A DNA stretch of 64,000 bases from Vibrio echinoideorum. GTDB lineage: Bacteria; Pseudomonadota; Gammaproteobacteria; Enterobacterales; Vibrionaceae. A program made the translations under genes and the position numbers. The stretch spans positions 2,604,001-2,668,000 of the forward strand of contig NZ_AP025483.1 in the NCBI RefSeq assembly GCF_024347455.1, given 5' to 3'. Shown here one piece after another: positions 9,327 to 19,031 of the stretch (position 1 is its first letter; each line of letters begins with the position of its first letter). The notes below the pieces were generated by a model. It searched no databases and was not told where the DNA came from. It was given only the letters and a program-made list of their open reading frames with translations.

Positions 9327-10463
9327 CTATTGCAATAGTGTCATTGCAGAGTTAGGCAACTGTTTTGCTTGAGCAAGTATCGAAGTACCTGCTTGTTGCA
9401 GAATTTGTGATTTGGTCATTTGCGTCGTCTCTTTCGCAAAGTCCGTATCTTTGATTCGGCTGTTTGAAGCGTCTACGTTCTCTTGAACGTTTGCCAAGTT
9501 ATTAATACTGTGGCTTAGACGGTTCTGTTTAGCACCCAAATCAGCACGCTGTGAATCTACATACTTCATTGCAGAATCAATCACGCTGATTGCGTTTTGT
9601 GAACCTGCAACGCTGGTTAGGCTAATATCTTGAACCGATGTTGCACGGCCTTCACTCTTAATACCTAGCTCAGATGCTAGGCCACCAGAGATCGACATTG
9701 CACCCTCAAGGTCAGGTTCAGCAACGAATAGTTGGATGCGACCATCATCGGTAACCGATGCGTTAACAAGATCAGATTGACCATTAATGTAAGTAGCAAG
9801 CTCTTCGATATCATCACCGGCTTTGGTATTGATATCTAAAACGATGTCTTCACCTGCTTTGGTTTTGAATTCAAACTTAAGGTCGCTCGCGGTTGGCGGC
9901 ACTTCCCAGCTTTTATCTTTACCGTTTTCAGAATCGAACGTAGTACCGCCCATACGGAAATCATCAGCACGAACACTAGTGAGTCCCATAATCATCGCTT
10001 CACCAGAGCTAGAACCTATCTGGAAAGATGCTTCACCAAATGAACCATTCAACAGACGACGGCCACCAAACGAGGTTGTTTCCGCGATACGGTTTAGCTC
10101 ATCTTGAAGTGCCGAAGACTCTTCATCAAGCGCTGTACGCTCCGCTGCCGAGTTAGTACCGTTTGATGACTGAATAGCTAGATCACGCATACGTTGTAGT
10201 ACGTTTGTTGATTCGTTCATCGCGCCTTCAGCGGTTTGAGCAATAGAAATACCATCATTGGCATTACGCATTGCGACATCAAGACCACGAGATTGCGCCG
10301 TTAAGCGGTTCGAGATTTGCAGACCAGCTGCGTCGTCTTTTGCGCTATTGATTTTATGACCTGATGACAAACGCTCCATAGAGGTCGCTAAGTCATTAGA
10401 TGCTTTATTCAGGTAACGCTGTGCTGTCATAGCAGATACGTTAGTGCTTACATTGATAGCCAT
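9327..10463 (-). CDS. flaA: Polar flagellin (paralogue 3, flgL-proximal; FlaA-like by promoter type)
   Basis: The start at 10463 ([12 protein letters not shown]) follows an AAGGAG site and gives 378 residues. The D0/D1 ends are conserved ([41 protein letters not shown]). The protein differs from the other two in the segment after the N-terminal block ([20 protein letters not shown]), in the middle domain and in its end (AMTLLQ). It has a sigma-54-type promoter rather than sigma-28. In V. cholerae and V. fischeri the sigma-54-controlled flagellin is FlaA, the major or essential filament subunit. The symbol is therefore an inference from promoter type and position beside flgL. Confidence 0.85.
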   Translation of the reverse strand: MAINVSTNVSAMTAQRYLNKASNDLATSMERLSSGHKINSAKDDAAGLQISNRLTAQSRGLDVAMRNANDGISIAQTAEGAMNESTNVLQRMRDLAIQSSNGTNSAAERTALDEESSALQDELNRIAETTSFGGRRLLNGSFGEASFQIGSSSGEAMIMGLTSVRADDFRMGGTTFDSENGKDKSWEVPPTASDLKFEFKTKAGEDIVLDINTKAGDDIEELATYINGQSDLVNASVTDDGRIQLFVAEPDLEGAMSISGGLASELGIKSEGRATSVQDISLTSVAGSQNAISVIDSAMKYVDSQRADLGAKQNRLSHSINNLANVQENVDASNSRIKDTDFAKETTQMTKSQILQQAGTSILAQAKQLPNSAMTLLQ

Positions 10464-10601
10464 TTTGCTCTCCTTATGAGTTCGCAAAGTTTCTGCGAAG
10501 CGGCCAGCTTTACTCTCATATGGATAAGCACTGACCGTGTATTACTCGTTAAACCTCATTCAAGGTTTAAGAACTGTATAAATCATTTATGACAAACACA
10601 G

Positions 10602-10619
10602 ATACAAGTTATATGCCAA
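10602..10619 (-). promoter_or_regulatory. Sigma-54 promoter of the FlaA-like flagellin
   Basis: On the minus strand the sequence TTGGCATATAACTTGTAT fits TTGGCAC-N5-TTGC with the invariant GG and an 10-nt spacing. The -12 element is TTGT rather than TTGC. It lies about 140 bp before the ATG. No sigma-28 site was found in front of this gene. Confidence 0.65.
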
Positions 10620-10845
10620 GTTTAATTATCCATTAATTATTTTTATAAGACATAAAAATCAATAAGTTATAATTAATCATAGCGCGATATTGTATTACTA
10701 CTACGGAATCATGAACTAAGCTCATTCATGAGTTGCCGCTTTTTGCCGCTCATATCAAACACACTGTGTTCTGTATAATAATCCGGCAAACTTTAAAGTG
10801 ATTCGCACGTATGGCATAGCACATAAGGCAAAGAATCTACTTCAA

Positions 10846-10865
10846 TGGTGAGTGTTAATTCACCA
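10846..10865 (-). terminator. Weak hairpin after flgL
   Basis: A 6-bp stem (TGGTGA / TCACCA) with an 8-nt loop lies just past the flgL stop without a clear T-run. It may be a weak terminator. The remaining 10620-10845 is AT-rich leader or spacer with no gene seen. Confidence 0.35.
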
Positions 10866-10883
10866 CTAAATACCGATTGATCA

Positions 10884-12074
10884 TTAAATATAGTTGAACA
10901 AGGTTAGGTCTTTAGTTTTACCAAACGCTTGTTGAGAAGCTTGCAATGCTCGAGAGTTTTCATTGAATTCAATGATGGCCTTCGAATAATCCAAATCTTC
11001 AAAGTTGCTTTTTGCTTTCGCTAAAGACAACTTAAAATCTTCATGTTGTTGCTCTTGAATATCCAGTGTACTTAAACGCGCACCAACATCGGTTCTCGCT
11101 TTGGTCAAATGGATAAACGCGGCATGGAACTCTTCAGTTACTTGGTGCAATTTCGCTGTTGCTGATGCGTCCGACACCGGGTTTTCAGCCTGCTCAGCCG
11201 CTTCTTTAAAGGTGTCAAAAATCGAGAAGGTTTCTCGAGGTTCCAAAGTAATTGAATCTCCCCTGGTTATTTGACCTTTAATTTGGATATTGAGCCCTTC
11301 AAATTGTATGCCTGTCGAAGGATCAAAATCTTCAGCGGCGACTACGGCACCGTCTTTTTCTAGCTGATAAGCAAACGTTCCTGTCTGCATATCAACAAAC
11401 GTCACTTTATACTTCGATGAATCTTCAGCCGAGTTCGTCGCTCGTTCCAAAAGTAGTTCAGAAGCGGGTTCAAGCTCATACTGAGGTTCGTAATCACCGA
11501 ACGGGTTATCTATTTCCATAAATAACTTACTGCCCGGATCATTCATCGCCATCTCGAAGCTACTCGCGACACGCATCTTGCGTTGATAGTCATCACCTTG
11601 GTAGCTGACGTTACCTTCATTATCTCTAAAGAAGGGTTGATTCTTCGGCTTCGTACCAGCAAAGGTGTAATTGCCTGATTCATCTTGTGAATTCGACAGA
11701 TGCAAAAAGTTATTCGAGAGTTCTTGAATTTCACGCTGTTTAGCCAAGCGATCTTCTGGAGAAAGTGCACCGTTGATCATTTCCATCACAGTTCGCTTCG
11801 CTTCATCAGCGAATCCTTCCGAGTTAGCGATCATAACTTCATGATGCTCTAAACGGTTTCGAACTAACGTAATCGCATCTACGTACTGTTTGAGCTGCTC
11901 TGACTGCTGACCAATGTTCTGCAAATAGTGCGTCGCTAATGGGTCATCACTTGGCGACTGCAATTTCTTGCCCGAGGCCAATTGCGCTTGGTTGTGATGT
12001 ATCTTGTTCTCTTGACGGCGTAAGTCATTCTGAACAGATTGGTAATTATGGAAGCTCGAAATACGATTCAACAT
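10884..12074 (-). CDS. flgL: FlgL, hook-filament junction protein (HAP3)
   Basis: The 396-residue protein begins MLNRISSFHNYQSVQNDL and has the flagellin-like N-terminal motif LASGKKLQSPSDDPLATHYL. The C-terminal end is helical. FlgL joins the FlgK zone of the hook to the filament and is exported by the flagellar type III system. It follows flgK after 9 bp and is co-transcribed with it. The middle domain (about 150-280) is expected to be surface exposed. Confidence 0.95.
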   Translation of the reverse strand: MLNRISSFHNYQSVQNDLRRQENKIHHNQAQLASGKKLQSPSDDPLATHYLQNIGQQSEQLKQYVDAITLVRNRLEHHEVMIANSEGFADEAKRTVMEMINGALSPEDRLAKQREIQELSNNFLHLSNSQDESGNYTFAGTKPKNQPFFRDNEGNVSYQGDDYQRKMRVASSFEMAMNDPGSKLFMEIDNPFGDYEPQYELEPASELLLERATNSAEDSSKYKVTFVDMQTGTFAYQLEKDGAVVAAEDFDPSTGIQFEGLNIQIKGQITRGDSITLEPRETFSIFDTFKEAAEQAENPVSDASATAKLHQVTEEFHAAFIHLTKARTDVGARLSTLDIQEQQHEDFKLSLAKAKSNFEDLDYSKAIIEFNENSRALQASQQAFGKTKDLTLFNYI

Positions 12075-12083
12075 TTATACTTC

Positions 12084-13964
12084 CTACCTCAGAGCCAAAA
12101 TAGTATTAAACGTATCATTAGCCGCTTGCATGATGCGTGAAGAAGCCATGTACGCTTGCTGAAATTTCATCATATTTGCCGCTTCTTCATCGAGGTTAAC
12201 CCCCGACACTGAAGCAATACGTTCCTGAGCGGATTCCTTTTCTAAGGTGGCAATGTCGCTTAAGCGAATTGCCGTCGACGTTTTCAGGCCCGTGTTAGTA
12301 TTCAAGTTATGATAGAGATCCAAGATCGTAGACTCACCATCATTCAATACCTTTCCTGTCTGGAGGTTTTGTAATTTACGTAAGTTTCCATTGTCGCCTT
12401 CTGAAGGGACAAGGTTTGCCGTAAATTTATCGTTTGCCACAGCGCCAGAGGTCAACTCGAAAGTCGTGCCATTAATCGTAACCGACCCTTCAGGTGGGTA
12501 CGGCTGAGGCTGCATTAAAATATTGCCTTTCGGGTCAGTCACGGCAAACTGTTCACCTTTTGGTGACACAATCACTTCAAATTCACGCAGTTGACCGGCG
12601 GCTAAGATCTTAAATCCAGCGCTGCCTTTAGCAAACGTGGTTGATGCCTCATAACTTTGCGCCGCAATATCTTTGGGATCTTTGGTTTCCATCTGCATTT
12701 GAGCAGCGAAATTACGCGTTGGGCGCAACAAAAGCTTCTCACCCAATTCTGGGGGATTTCGAACTTCAACTCGCATGCCATCTAAATAAAAGGCATTGCC
12801 ACTTGAATTGGTGCTGACCTTTACGGTTTCACCATCGGGCTTAGTCACGACATAGTCACTTCCGTCATACTTAAGACCATATTCTCCGCCTTTTAAGGCA
12901 GACATATCATCAATATAAACGGCAACATCAGCCTTTGATTGACTGCCAGCTGTAACACGAGATTTAGCAACTAGCTCAGAGTTCACATCAGTAAAGAGGT
13001 TTTGACCAACGTTACCATTGAGATCTAACCCTTGTGATTGGAGTGAATTCACTTTCTCCGAGAAAGCCGTCGCCAAACGTCCAAGCTCATCCATGATGTC
13101 AGGAATGTGTTCGTCTCGCATATCAAGCATGGCACCGATCTTCCCATCGATATCATTACTGGTGATCGCCTTCAGAGACTTGCCTTCAACAATTGCAAGT
13201 CGACGCTGATGTGTATCAGGTAAACCATCAACTAACTTCAATTGACTCGCTTCACTACCAGAAACTAAGGTATGGCCATTACCAATATGGACGTTAAAAC
13301 CTTCCGCGTTAGAGCGTGGTGTCACCGTCACTTTGGTATAACCGGATAGTTCATTAATCAGTTTTTCGTGCTGATCTCGCAAATCATTGTGAGGCCCTGG
13401 CGTTCTCATCATCAAGCGCTGGACGTCACGAATCTCAACCGCAAGTTGGTTGACACGTTCAATGCCGACTTCTAATTTTTTATTCGTAGAATCAGACTGT
13501 TGACGTACCGTTTCATGAAATTCATTTAGGGTTTTAGTCAAGAGCCCTGCTTTTTCTAGCACGACTTTACGAGCACCCACATCGTTCGGTGTATCGGCAA
13601 GTGTCTTAACTGAATCAAACCATTCATTGAGGTTTTCTGGAATCTTCTTTGAAGCGACCGATGACAACATGCTCGACAACATATCGAGGTTGGCTTCTGT
13701 ATCGCCTTTATTAGCGGCATTGGTTGTCGATAAGTTAAGTTCTTTGACGGCAAACTGATCCCAAGAGCGGCGAACATTTTCCACATGCACACCCATACCA
13801 TAGGATTGACCACCGTACTGACGTGGGTCATTCACACCTTGAATCACAGACTGACGGCTATAGCCCTCTGTGTTGGCGTTAGAAATGTTATGACCTGTGG
13901 TGTTTAGCTGTCTCTGAGCCGTAAGAACACTTTGTGCCCCTACATTCAGAAGATCCGACGCCAT
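12084..13964 (-). CDS. flgK: FlgK, hook-filament junction protein (HAP1)
   Basis: This 626-residue protein starts MASDLLNVGAQSVLTAQRQL, and the rod-family motif NTTGHNISNANTEGYSRQ is at about 22-40. The C-terminus (SGVNLDEEAANMMKFQQAYMASSRIM) is the conserved FlgK tail. It is the first junction protein between hook and filament. It heads the flgK-flgL pair, separated from flgJ by a terminator and served by its own sigma-54 promoter about 70-90 bp upstream. Confidence 0.96.
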   Translation of the reverse strand: MASDLLNVGAQSVLTAQRQLNTTGHNISNANTEGYSRQSVIQGVNDPRQYGGQSYGMGVHVENVRRSWDQFAVKELNLSTTNAANKGDTEANLDMLSSMLSSVASKKIPENLNEWFDSVKTLADTPNDVGARKVVLEKAGLLTKTLNEFHETVRQQSDSTNKKLEVGIERVNQLAVEIRDVQRLMMRTPGPHNDLRDQHEKLINELSGYTKVTVTPRSNAEGFNVHIGNGHTLVSGSEASQLKLVDGLPDTHQRRLAIVEGKSLKAITSNDIDGKIGAMLDMRDEHIPDIMDELGRLATAFSEKVNSLQSQGLDLNGNVGQNLFTDVNSELVAKSRVTAGSQSKADVAVYIDDMSALKGGEYGLKYDGSDYVVTKPDGETVKVSTNSSGNAFYLDGMRVEVRNPPELGEKLLLRPTRNFAAQMQMETKDPKDIAAQSYEASTTFAKGSAGFKILAAGQLREFEVIVSPKGEQFAVTDPKGNILMQPQPYPPEGSVTINGTTFELTSGAVANDKFTANLVPSEGDNGNLRKLQNLQTGKVLNDGESTILDLYHNLNTNTGLKTSTAIRLSDIATLEKESAQERIASVSGVNLDEEAANMMKFQQAYMASSRIMQAANDTFNTILALR

Positions 13965-14033
13965 AATGCCCCCAAAAAACTTAACAAAATCAGAATGAAC
14001 TGATTAACTACTACAGCATATTACCAAGATATT

Positions 14034-14051
14034 TAGCAATATATGTGCCAA
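14034..14051 (-). promoter_or_regulatory. Sigma-54 promoter of flgKL
   Basis: On the minus strand TTGGCACATATATTGCTA is an essentially perfect -24/-12 element (TGGCAC-N5-TTGC), about 70 bp upstream of the flgK start. FlrC would be the expected activator. Confidence 0.92.
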
Positions 14052-14139
14052 CAGGTAAGGCAGTGAGTTGAAAGAAAATATTTAGTAGGAAATGACAAGA
14101 GGAAGCTAGGGGACAACAAGAAAACGTCAAAGACTGGAT

Positions 14140-14168
14140 AAGAAAAGAGCCTGCCAGTAGCAAGCTCT
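14140..14168 (-). terminator. Rho-independent terminator after flgJ
   Basis: A 9-bp stem with one G-T pair (AGAGCTTGC / GCAGGCTCT on the minus strand, 5-nt loop) is followed by TTTTCTT. It ends the flgB-flgJ transcript and insulates flgKL. Confidence 0.82.
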
Positions 14169-14186
14169 CTATGTAGATTAATGAAG

Positions 14187-15143
14187 CTAGTTCATCTCAT
14201 CAATCTTGGCTTTAACTCGTAAAACCTTGTCTGCATAATTAGGGTCAGTGGCGTAACCAGCCTGATGAATGCCTTTGATGAAATTCTCTGAATTACCTTG
14301 ATGCTGCAGAGCGGTATCGTACCTTGGGTTTTCGTTCAAGAACTTAACATAGTCGTTGAAGCTATCTTCGAAACTGGAGTAAGAACGGAATGAAGCCGAC
14401 TCTTTAACGGCTGTTTTACCATGGAACTCTAAAGTCTGAGTTACAACCTTATCGCCCTTCCAGCTTCTGTCTGCTTTAATATTGAACAGGTTATTGCTGT
14501 TGCCCAAAGAGTTTTTAACCATTTTAGAACCCCAGCCTGTTTCAAGTGCTGCTTGTGCCAACAACAGCGATGAATCCACACCGAGTGCACTTGCCGCTTT
14601 TTCGGCATAAGGCTTCATCGACGTAACGAACGATTCAGGTGAATCAAATGAAGCGGGTTGTTTTGCTACTGACACGCCTGTTGTTGACAGAGCTGATGCT
14701 GACATGGCTGACGCAGATTGTACTTCAGAAGCTTTACCTTCTGAACGACCTGAGAACTGAGGCCTTTGCAATGAAGTATCAAACCCTTCACTACGAACTT
14801 TCTCTTCAGACTCATCACTGGCTTGGCCTGCACTCAATTGAGCGACAATCATATCCGCAAGCCCTAATGAACCAGAAGCGCTCAACTCACTCGCCATTTG
14901 GTCATCTTGCATTTGGCGATAGAACTGCTCGTTCTGACTATTCAACATATCCGACTTAAAGCTCGAGTTCGCACTTCGCATCGACTTAAACAACATCGAC
15001 GTAAAAATAGATTCAAACTGTTTTGCAGCAGCAGTTAATGCTTCTTTCTCACTGCCTTCTTCACCATTTACGGCTTGTTGACGAAGACGGTCTAGGCTAC
15101 CGATGTCGTGAATAAAGCCGATGTCATTGTTATTCTTAATCAT
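14187..15143 (-). CDS. flgJ: FlgJ, rod cap and peptidoglycan hydrolase
   Basis: The product has 318 residues and two domains. The N-terminal rod-cap scaffold at about 20-110 contains QFESIFTSMLFKSMRSA. A Ser-rich linker follows. The C-terminal glucosaminidase/muramidase domain at about 170-318 contains AQAALETGWG and NLFNIKADRSW. It opens the peptidoglycan in the periplasm so that the rod can pass. The glutamate in ALETGWG is the likely catalytic acid. It is the last gene of the operon, 10 bp after flgI and just ahead of a strong terminator. Confidence 0.95.
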   Translation of the reverse strand: MIKNNNDIGFIHDIGSLDRLRQQAVNGEEGSEKEALTAAAKQFESIFTSMLFKSMRSANSSFKSDMLNSQNEQFYRQMQDDQMASELSASGSLGLADMIVAQLSAGQASDESEEKVRSEGFDTSLQRPQFSGRSEGKASEVQSASAMSASALSTTGVSVAKQPASFDSPESFVTSMKPYAEKAASALGVDSSLLLAQAALETGWGSKMVKNSLGNSNNLFNIKADRSWKGDKVVTQTLEFHGKTAVKESASFRSYSSFEDSFNDYVKFLNENPRYDTALQHQGNSENFIKGIHQAGYATDPNYADKVLRVKAKIDEMN

Positions 15144-15153
15144 GCTTTATGCC

Positions 15154-16245
15154 TTAAATAATGATCAACTGGCCTTCAATCGCACCCGCTTGTTTCAGTG
15201 CTTGAAGGATTGCCATTAAATCAGAAGGTGCAGCGCCCACTTCATTGACTGCGCGAACCAAATCATCGAGCGTTAAACCAGGTTCAAACTTGAACATCTT
15301 GCCATCGGCTTCTGTTATTTCGATATCAGAATCGGGAACCACCACCGTTTGACCACCAGAGAATGCATTCGGTTGGCTCACGTTTAGGTTTTCTTTGATT
15401 GCTACCGTCATGCCACCGTGCGTAACCGCAGCCGCTTTTAGGCGAACATGTTTACCAACAACAATAGTGCCTGTACGAGAGTTAACAATAATCTTTGCAG
15501 AACCTTCTGCTGGGTCAAATTCAATGTTTTCGATGGCAGACAAGAAAGCCACACGCTGGCTGATTTCTCGTGGTGCGCGTACTTTTACTGACGTTGCATC
15601 GACCGCAGAAGCCATTTGTGGACCAAGGAAATTATTAACCGCATCAGCCAAACGTTGCGCTGTGGTGAAATCAGATTGGATTAGGTTGAAAGTGATGTAG
15701 TCGCCACGACCAAAGGGGGTTGGGATTTCTTGCTCAACTGTCGCACCACTAGAGATGATGCCAACGTTAGGGTTATTACCGACAATCTTAGATCCGTCAT
15801 TCCCTTGAGCACTAAAGCCACTCACAACCAAGTTACCTTGTGCCACAGCATACACTTGACCATCTAGACCTTTTAGGAAAGTCTGCAGCAAGGTACCACC
15901 ACGCAGGCTTTTTGCTGCGCCGATAGAAGAAACCGTTACGTCAACTTCCTGACCTTGCTTTGAGAAGGCCGGCAGTTCAGCGGTAACAATTACCGCTGCG
16001 ACGTTTTTAGTTTTTGGCTTAGTGCCGGGTGGCAATTGAATGCCAAAATTTTGCAGCATTGCGTTAAACGTTTGATCGGTAAAGGGAGTTGTCTCACCGG
16101 TGCCCGGCAAACCCGTAACCAAACCATAACCGACAAGTTGGTTACTACGAACACCCGCCACTTTTGCCACGTCTTTAATACGCGCAGCATGGGCACTGGT
16201 AGCAAGAAATAGCATGCCGAATAGTACGAGTGTCAGTTTTTTCAT
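15154..16245 (-). CDS. flgI: FlgI, flagellar P-ring protein
   Basis: The 363-residue protein has a signal peptide ([21 protein letters not shown]) and the P-ring opening [22 protein letters not shown]. It is secreted to the periplasm by Sec and assembles around the rod at the peptidoglycan layer, where Vibrio motors add the T-ring beneath it. Length is typical. It lies between flgH and flgJ. The 93-bp gap to flgH contains a short inverted repeat (AGTGTC / GACACT) without a T-run. Confidence 0.97.
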   Translation of the reverse strand: MKKLTLVLFGMLFLATSAHAARIKDVAKVAGVRSNQLVGYGLVTGLPGTGETTPFTDQTFNAMLQNFGIQLPPGTKPKTKNVAAVIVTAELPAFSKQGQEVDVTVSSIGAAKSLRGGTLLQTFLKGLDGQVYAVAQGNLVVSGFSAQGNDGSKIVGNNPNVGIISSGATVEQEIPTPFGRGDYITFNLIQSDFTTAQRLADAVNNFLGPQMASAVDATSVKVRAPREISQRVAFLSAIENIEFDPAEGSAKIIVNSRTGTIVVGKHVRLKAAAVTHGGMTVAIKENLNVSQPNAFSGGQTVVVPDSDIEITEADGKMFKFEPGLTLDDLVRAVNEVGAAPSDLMAILQALKQAGAIEGQLIII

Positions 16246-16338
16246 TGAGTAACCTGTCTGTATTGCTTTAATTTATAATGAGTTAGCTTGAAATTAGATA
16301 ATTCTAGGAGTGTCAGTTTGTCGACACTGTCTCAAGCT

Positions 16339-17115
16339 CTACAAAGATACATTAAAGAATCGTGCCAAGAATCCAGGCTCTTGCATATCTTTCTGAACGC
16401 CAGTACCTGAGTACTGAATTCGCGCGTTAGAAACTCGGTTCGAAGCAATGGTGTTTTCGAAGTCAATGTCGTCCGGGCGAATCGTGCCACTTAGGCGGAT
16501 GTACTCATCACCGGTATTCAATGTCATCCATTTCTCACCACGAACCACTAAGTTGCCATTGGCTAATACTTCGATGACTTCAACGGTAATATAACCGCTG
16601 ATGCTGTTACTTTGGTTGGCTGACGCATCACCGGCAAAGGTGTTGGTGTTACTCAGATCATAAGAGAAGTTGTACTTGTCGATAGTGAGCTCTTGACCAC
16701 CGACTGCCAATGGCTCCATAGAAGCATCATTCGACTTAGACATGTCTGCGTTGGCTTTTTTGGTCGCTCGAGTATTCTCGTCTAACGCCACAGTAATGAT
16801 GTCACCAATGCCACGAGGCTTTGAATCGTCATACATGCTGCCAATATGGCTCACATTGAACAAAGAGCCTGTTGCCGCTGCGTAGTGTTCTGGTTTTTGC
16901 TTTGGATTGATTGGCGCCCATGCAGGATCACCAGCAATTGGGTCTGTTCTACCACGAAGCGTATCGATAATGCCTGAGCTCTCTTGAGCCGACTTATCAC
17001 CTTCCACCGCATCAACCACTGTGGTCGCGTTTTCTTGTGCCGGAGTTTCAATCGGATCCAGTACAGTACAACCCGTCATTGAGGCTAACAAAGCTAGGCA
17101 AAAAATACGTTTCAT
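16339..17115 (-). CDS. flgH: FlgH, flagellar L-ring lipoprotein
   Basis: The 258-residue product has a lipobox SMTGC with the lipidated Cys at residue 16. The L-ring signature [18 protein letters not shown] lies mid-protein, and the C-terminal part contains [11 protein letters not shown]. It forms the outer-membrane bushing of the flagellum, surrounded in vibrios by the FlgT/FlgO/FlgP H-ring. It is part of the flgB-J operon. Confidence 0.97.
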   Translation of the reverse strand: MKRIFCLALLASMTGCTVLDPIETPAQENATTVVDAVEGDKSAQESSGIIDTLRGRTDPIAGDPAWAPINPKQKPEHYAAATGSLFNVSHIGSMYDDSKPRGIGDIITVALDENTRATKKANADMSKSNDASMEPLAVGGQELTIDKYNFSYDLSNTNTFAGDASANQSNSISGYITVEVIEVLANGNLVVRGEKWMTLNTGDEYIRLSGTIRPDDIDFENTIASNRVSNARIQYSGTGVQKDMQEPGFLARFFNVSL

Positions 17116-17202
17116 GGCGATATACTCTCAGTAGGCAATGGTAAATAGATTAATTAGAAACAGATCTATTAATTATAAATAACTAAACGGCTAATAAACC
17201 AA

Positions 17203-17991
17203 TTACAGCTGTTGGTTAACAAAGCTCATCATCTTGTCTACCGACGAGATAACTTTCGAGTTCATTTCGTATACACGCTGAGCTTCAATCATGTTAACCA
17301 GCTCTTCGGTTACGTTTACGTTTGATGTTTCTAGCATCGACTGACGGATATTACCTAAGCCATCAAAGCCCGGCACACCCTCTTGTGGATCACCACTTGC
17401 GCCTGTTGGCAAGTAAAGGTTTTGACCGACTGGCTCTAAGCCACCTGGGTTTACAAAGTCTGTAATTGTAATTTGGCCGACTACCACGTTGTTTTGTTCA
17501 CCACGTAGACGAACCGATACTTCACCGTCGTTACCTACCGTCACAGAGATAGCATCCTCAGGGATAACGATTTCTGGTTGCAGCGCATAACCTTGGCCTG
17601 AGGTTACGATTGCGCCGTCACCGTTCAGCGTAAACTGACCATTTCGGCTGTAACCTGTTTCACCATCTGGCATTTCAACTTGGAAGAAACCATCGCCTTC
17701 GATCATCATATCTAAGCTGTTTGTAGTGGTTTGAGCATTACCATGAGTATGCACTTTTTGAGTGGCGACGACTTTTGAACCGGCACCCAGCATCAAACCG
17801 CTCGGTAACTCAGTATTCTGAGAAGATTGGCCACCCGGTTGGTTAATGTTCTGATAGAACAAATCTTCAAATACCGCACGACTCTTTTTGAAACCAATGG
17901 TTGAGGCGTTGGCAAGGTTGTTTGAAATTGTTGAGATATTGGTTTGTTGGGCATCTAAGCCTGTTTTACTTACCCATAATGCTGGATGCAT
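17203..17991 (-). CDS. flgG: FlgG, distal rod protein
   Basis: The product is 262 residues, the normal length, beginning MHPALWVSKTGLDAQQ. The rod-family motif TISNNLANASTIGFKKSRA is at about 21-39. The C-terminus (NVNVTEELVNMIEAQRVYEMNSKVIS) is diagnostic. It builds the distal rod that crosses the P and L rings. It follows flgF after 21 bp in the operon. Confidence 0.97.
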   Translation of the reverse strand: MHPALWVSKTGLDAQQTNISTISNNLANASTIGFKKSRAVFEDLFYQNINQPGGQSSQNTELPSGLMLGAGSKVVATQKVHTHGNAQTTTNSLDMMIEGDGFFQVEMPDGETGYSRNGQFTLNGDGAIVTSGQGYALQPEIVIPEDAISVTVGNDGEVSVRLRGEQNNVVVGQITITDFVNPGGLEPVGQNLYLPTGASGDPQEGVPGFDGLGNIRQSMLETSNVNVTEELVNMIEAQRVYEMNSKVISSVDKMMSFVNQQL

Positions 17992-18012
17992 AGCAAATTC
18001 CTTTAAATTCTA

Positions 18013-18762
18013 TTAGCTCATACGAAGCAGTGAATCAGACGACTTGTCCATTTCCTCTGCCGTGCTCATCATCTTGACCTGCATTTCAAACTGACGTTGT
18101 AAGTCAATTAGGCTGGTCATTTCACCAACAGCATTTACGTTGCTGCCTTCGATGGCACCTTTTAGCAACGTTACCGCTGCATCTGCTTCGTATGCCTGAT
18201 CTGGGTTTTTCGAACGGAATAAACCATTCGTGTCTTTAAATAAGCTTTGGTTATCTGGACGCACAAGCTTGATACGGTCGACAATCGCTAATTCTTCAGC
18301 TGGAGCGCCTTGAGGAATCACCGAAATTGTACCGTCTGTGCCGATTTCGACTTTACTGATAGGAATAGGGAGTGTGATGGGGGCGTCGTTCTCGCCTAAC
18401 ACCAAATGACCGCTTGCGTTTGTTAGCAAACCGTTTTGGTCAACCTTTAGGTTACCGTTACGCGTTAGTCCTTCACGGCCAGTATTGTCCATTACCGAAA
18501 TCCAACCATCACCTTGAACGGTAACATCGAGATCTCGACCAGTGGTGACCACACTACCTTGTGCGAAATTATGACCCGGACGTTCTGTCATGCTGAAAAC
18601 ACGAGTAGGCATGCCTTCACCGTACGCTTGCATTGAACGTGCTTGTGCTAAATCAGCACGGAAACCCGTTGTACTTACGTTGGCAAGGTTGTTAGCACGT
18701 AGCTGCAAAGCTTGCATATTTTGCTTAGCGCCACTCATGGCAAGAAACAGTGCGCGATCCAT
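18013..18762 (-). CDS. flgF: FlgF, proximal rod protein
   Basis: The start at 18762 (MDRALFLAMSGAKQNM, 249 residues) is preferred over an upstream ATG because it has a GGAG site and matches the family start. The motif ANNLANVSTTGFRADLAQ and the C-terminal helix (NAVGEMTSLIDLQRQFEMQVKMM) are typical FlgF. It is a component of the proximal rod. A gap of about 270 bp containing a perfect hairpin separates it from flgE, which is unusual within this otherwise tight operon. Confidence 0.95.
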   Translation of the reverse strand: MDRALFLAMSGAKQNMQALQLRANNLANVSTTGFRADLAQARSMQAYGEGMPTRVFSMTERPGHNFAQGSVVTTGRDLDVTVQGDGWISVMDNTGREGLTRNGNLKVDQNGLLTNASGHLVLGENDAPITLPIPISKVEIGTDGTISVIPQGAPAEELAIVDRIKLVRPDNQSLFKDTNGLFRSKNPDQAYEADAAVTLLKGAIEGSNVNAVGEMTSLIDLQRQFEMQVKMMSTAEEMDKSSDSLLRMS

Positions 18763-18971
18763 AATTTTGCTCCAAAAATCATCTTCTGGGGCTAATAAAG
18801 CAAACACTGTGCCAATATTTTTAACTGTTATTTATCAATAATTTAAATAGAAAACAAACAGGAAAGGTGATCATCAAAGGATCATTGAGGAAGAATTGTT
18901 GCCAGTGGCATTACCGTGCGGCAATAGGGGCGGCAAATAGAAAAGCAAACAGCCATATCAAATTCACCAAC

Positions 18972-19004
18972 AATACCCAATTCAATAACATTGAATTGGG
19001 TATT
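18972..19004 (-). repeat. Perfect 15-bp hairpin between flgE and flgF
   Basis: The arms AATACCCAATTCAAT and ATTGAATTGGGTATT are exact complements with a 3-nt loop, 28 bp beyond the flgE stop. There is no T-run after it on the minus strand, so it looks more like an mRNA processing or stabilising hairpin than a terminator. Nothing else was recognised in 18763-18971. Confidence 0.7.
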
Positions 19005-19031
19005 CGCAGATGATTCAAACGCTCGAAACGA

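Noticed and set aside
10721..10760. Tandem TTGCCGCTTTTTGCCGC near flgL as a sigma-54 or sigma-28 site
   Set aside because: The spacing between elements does not match either consensus.
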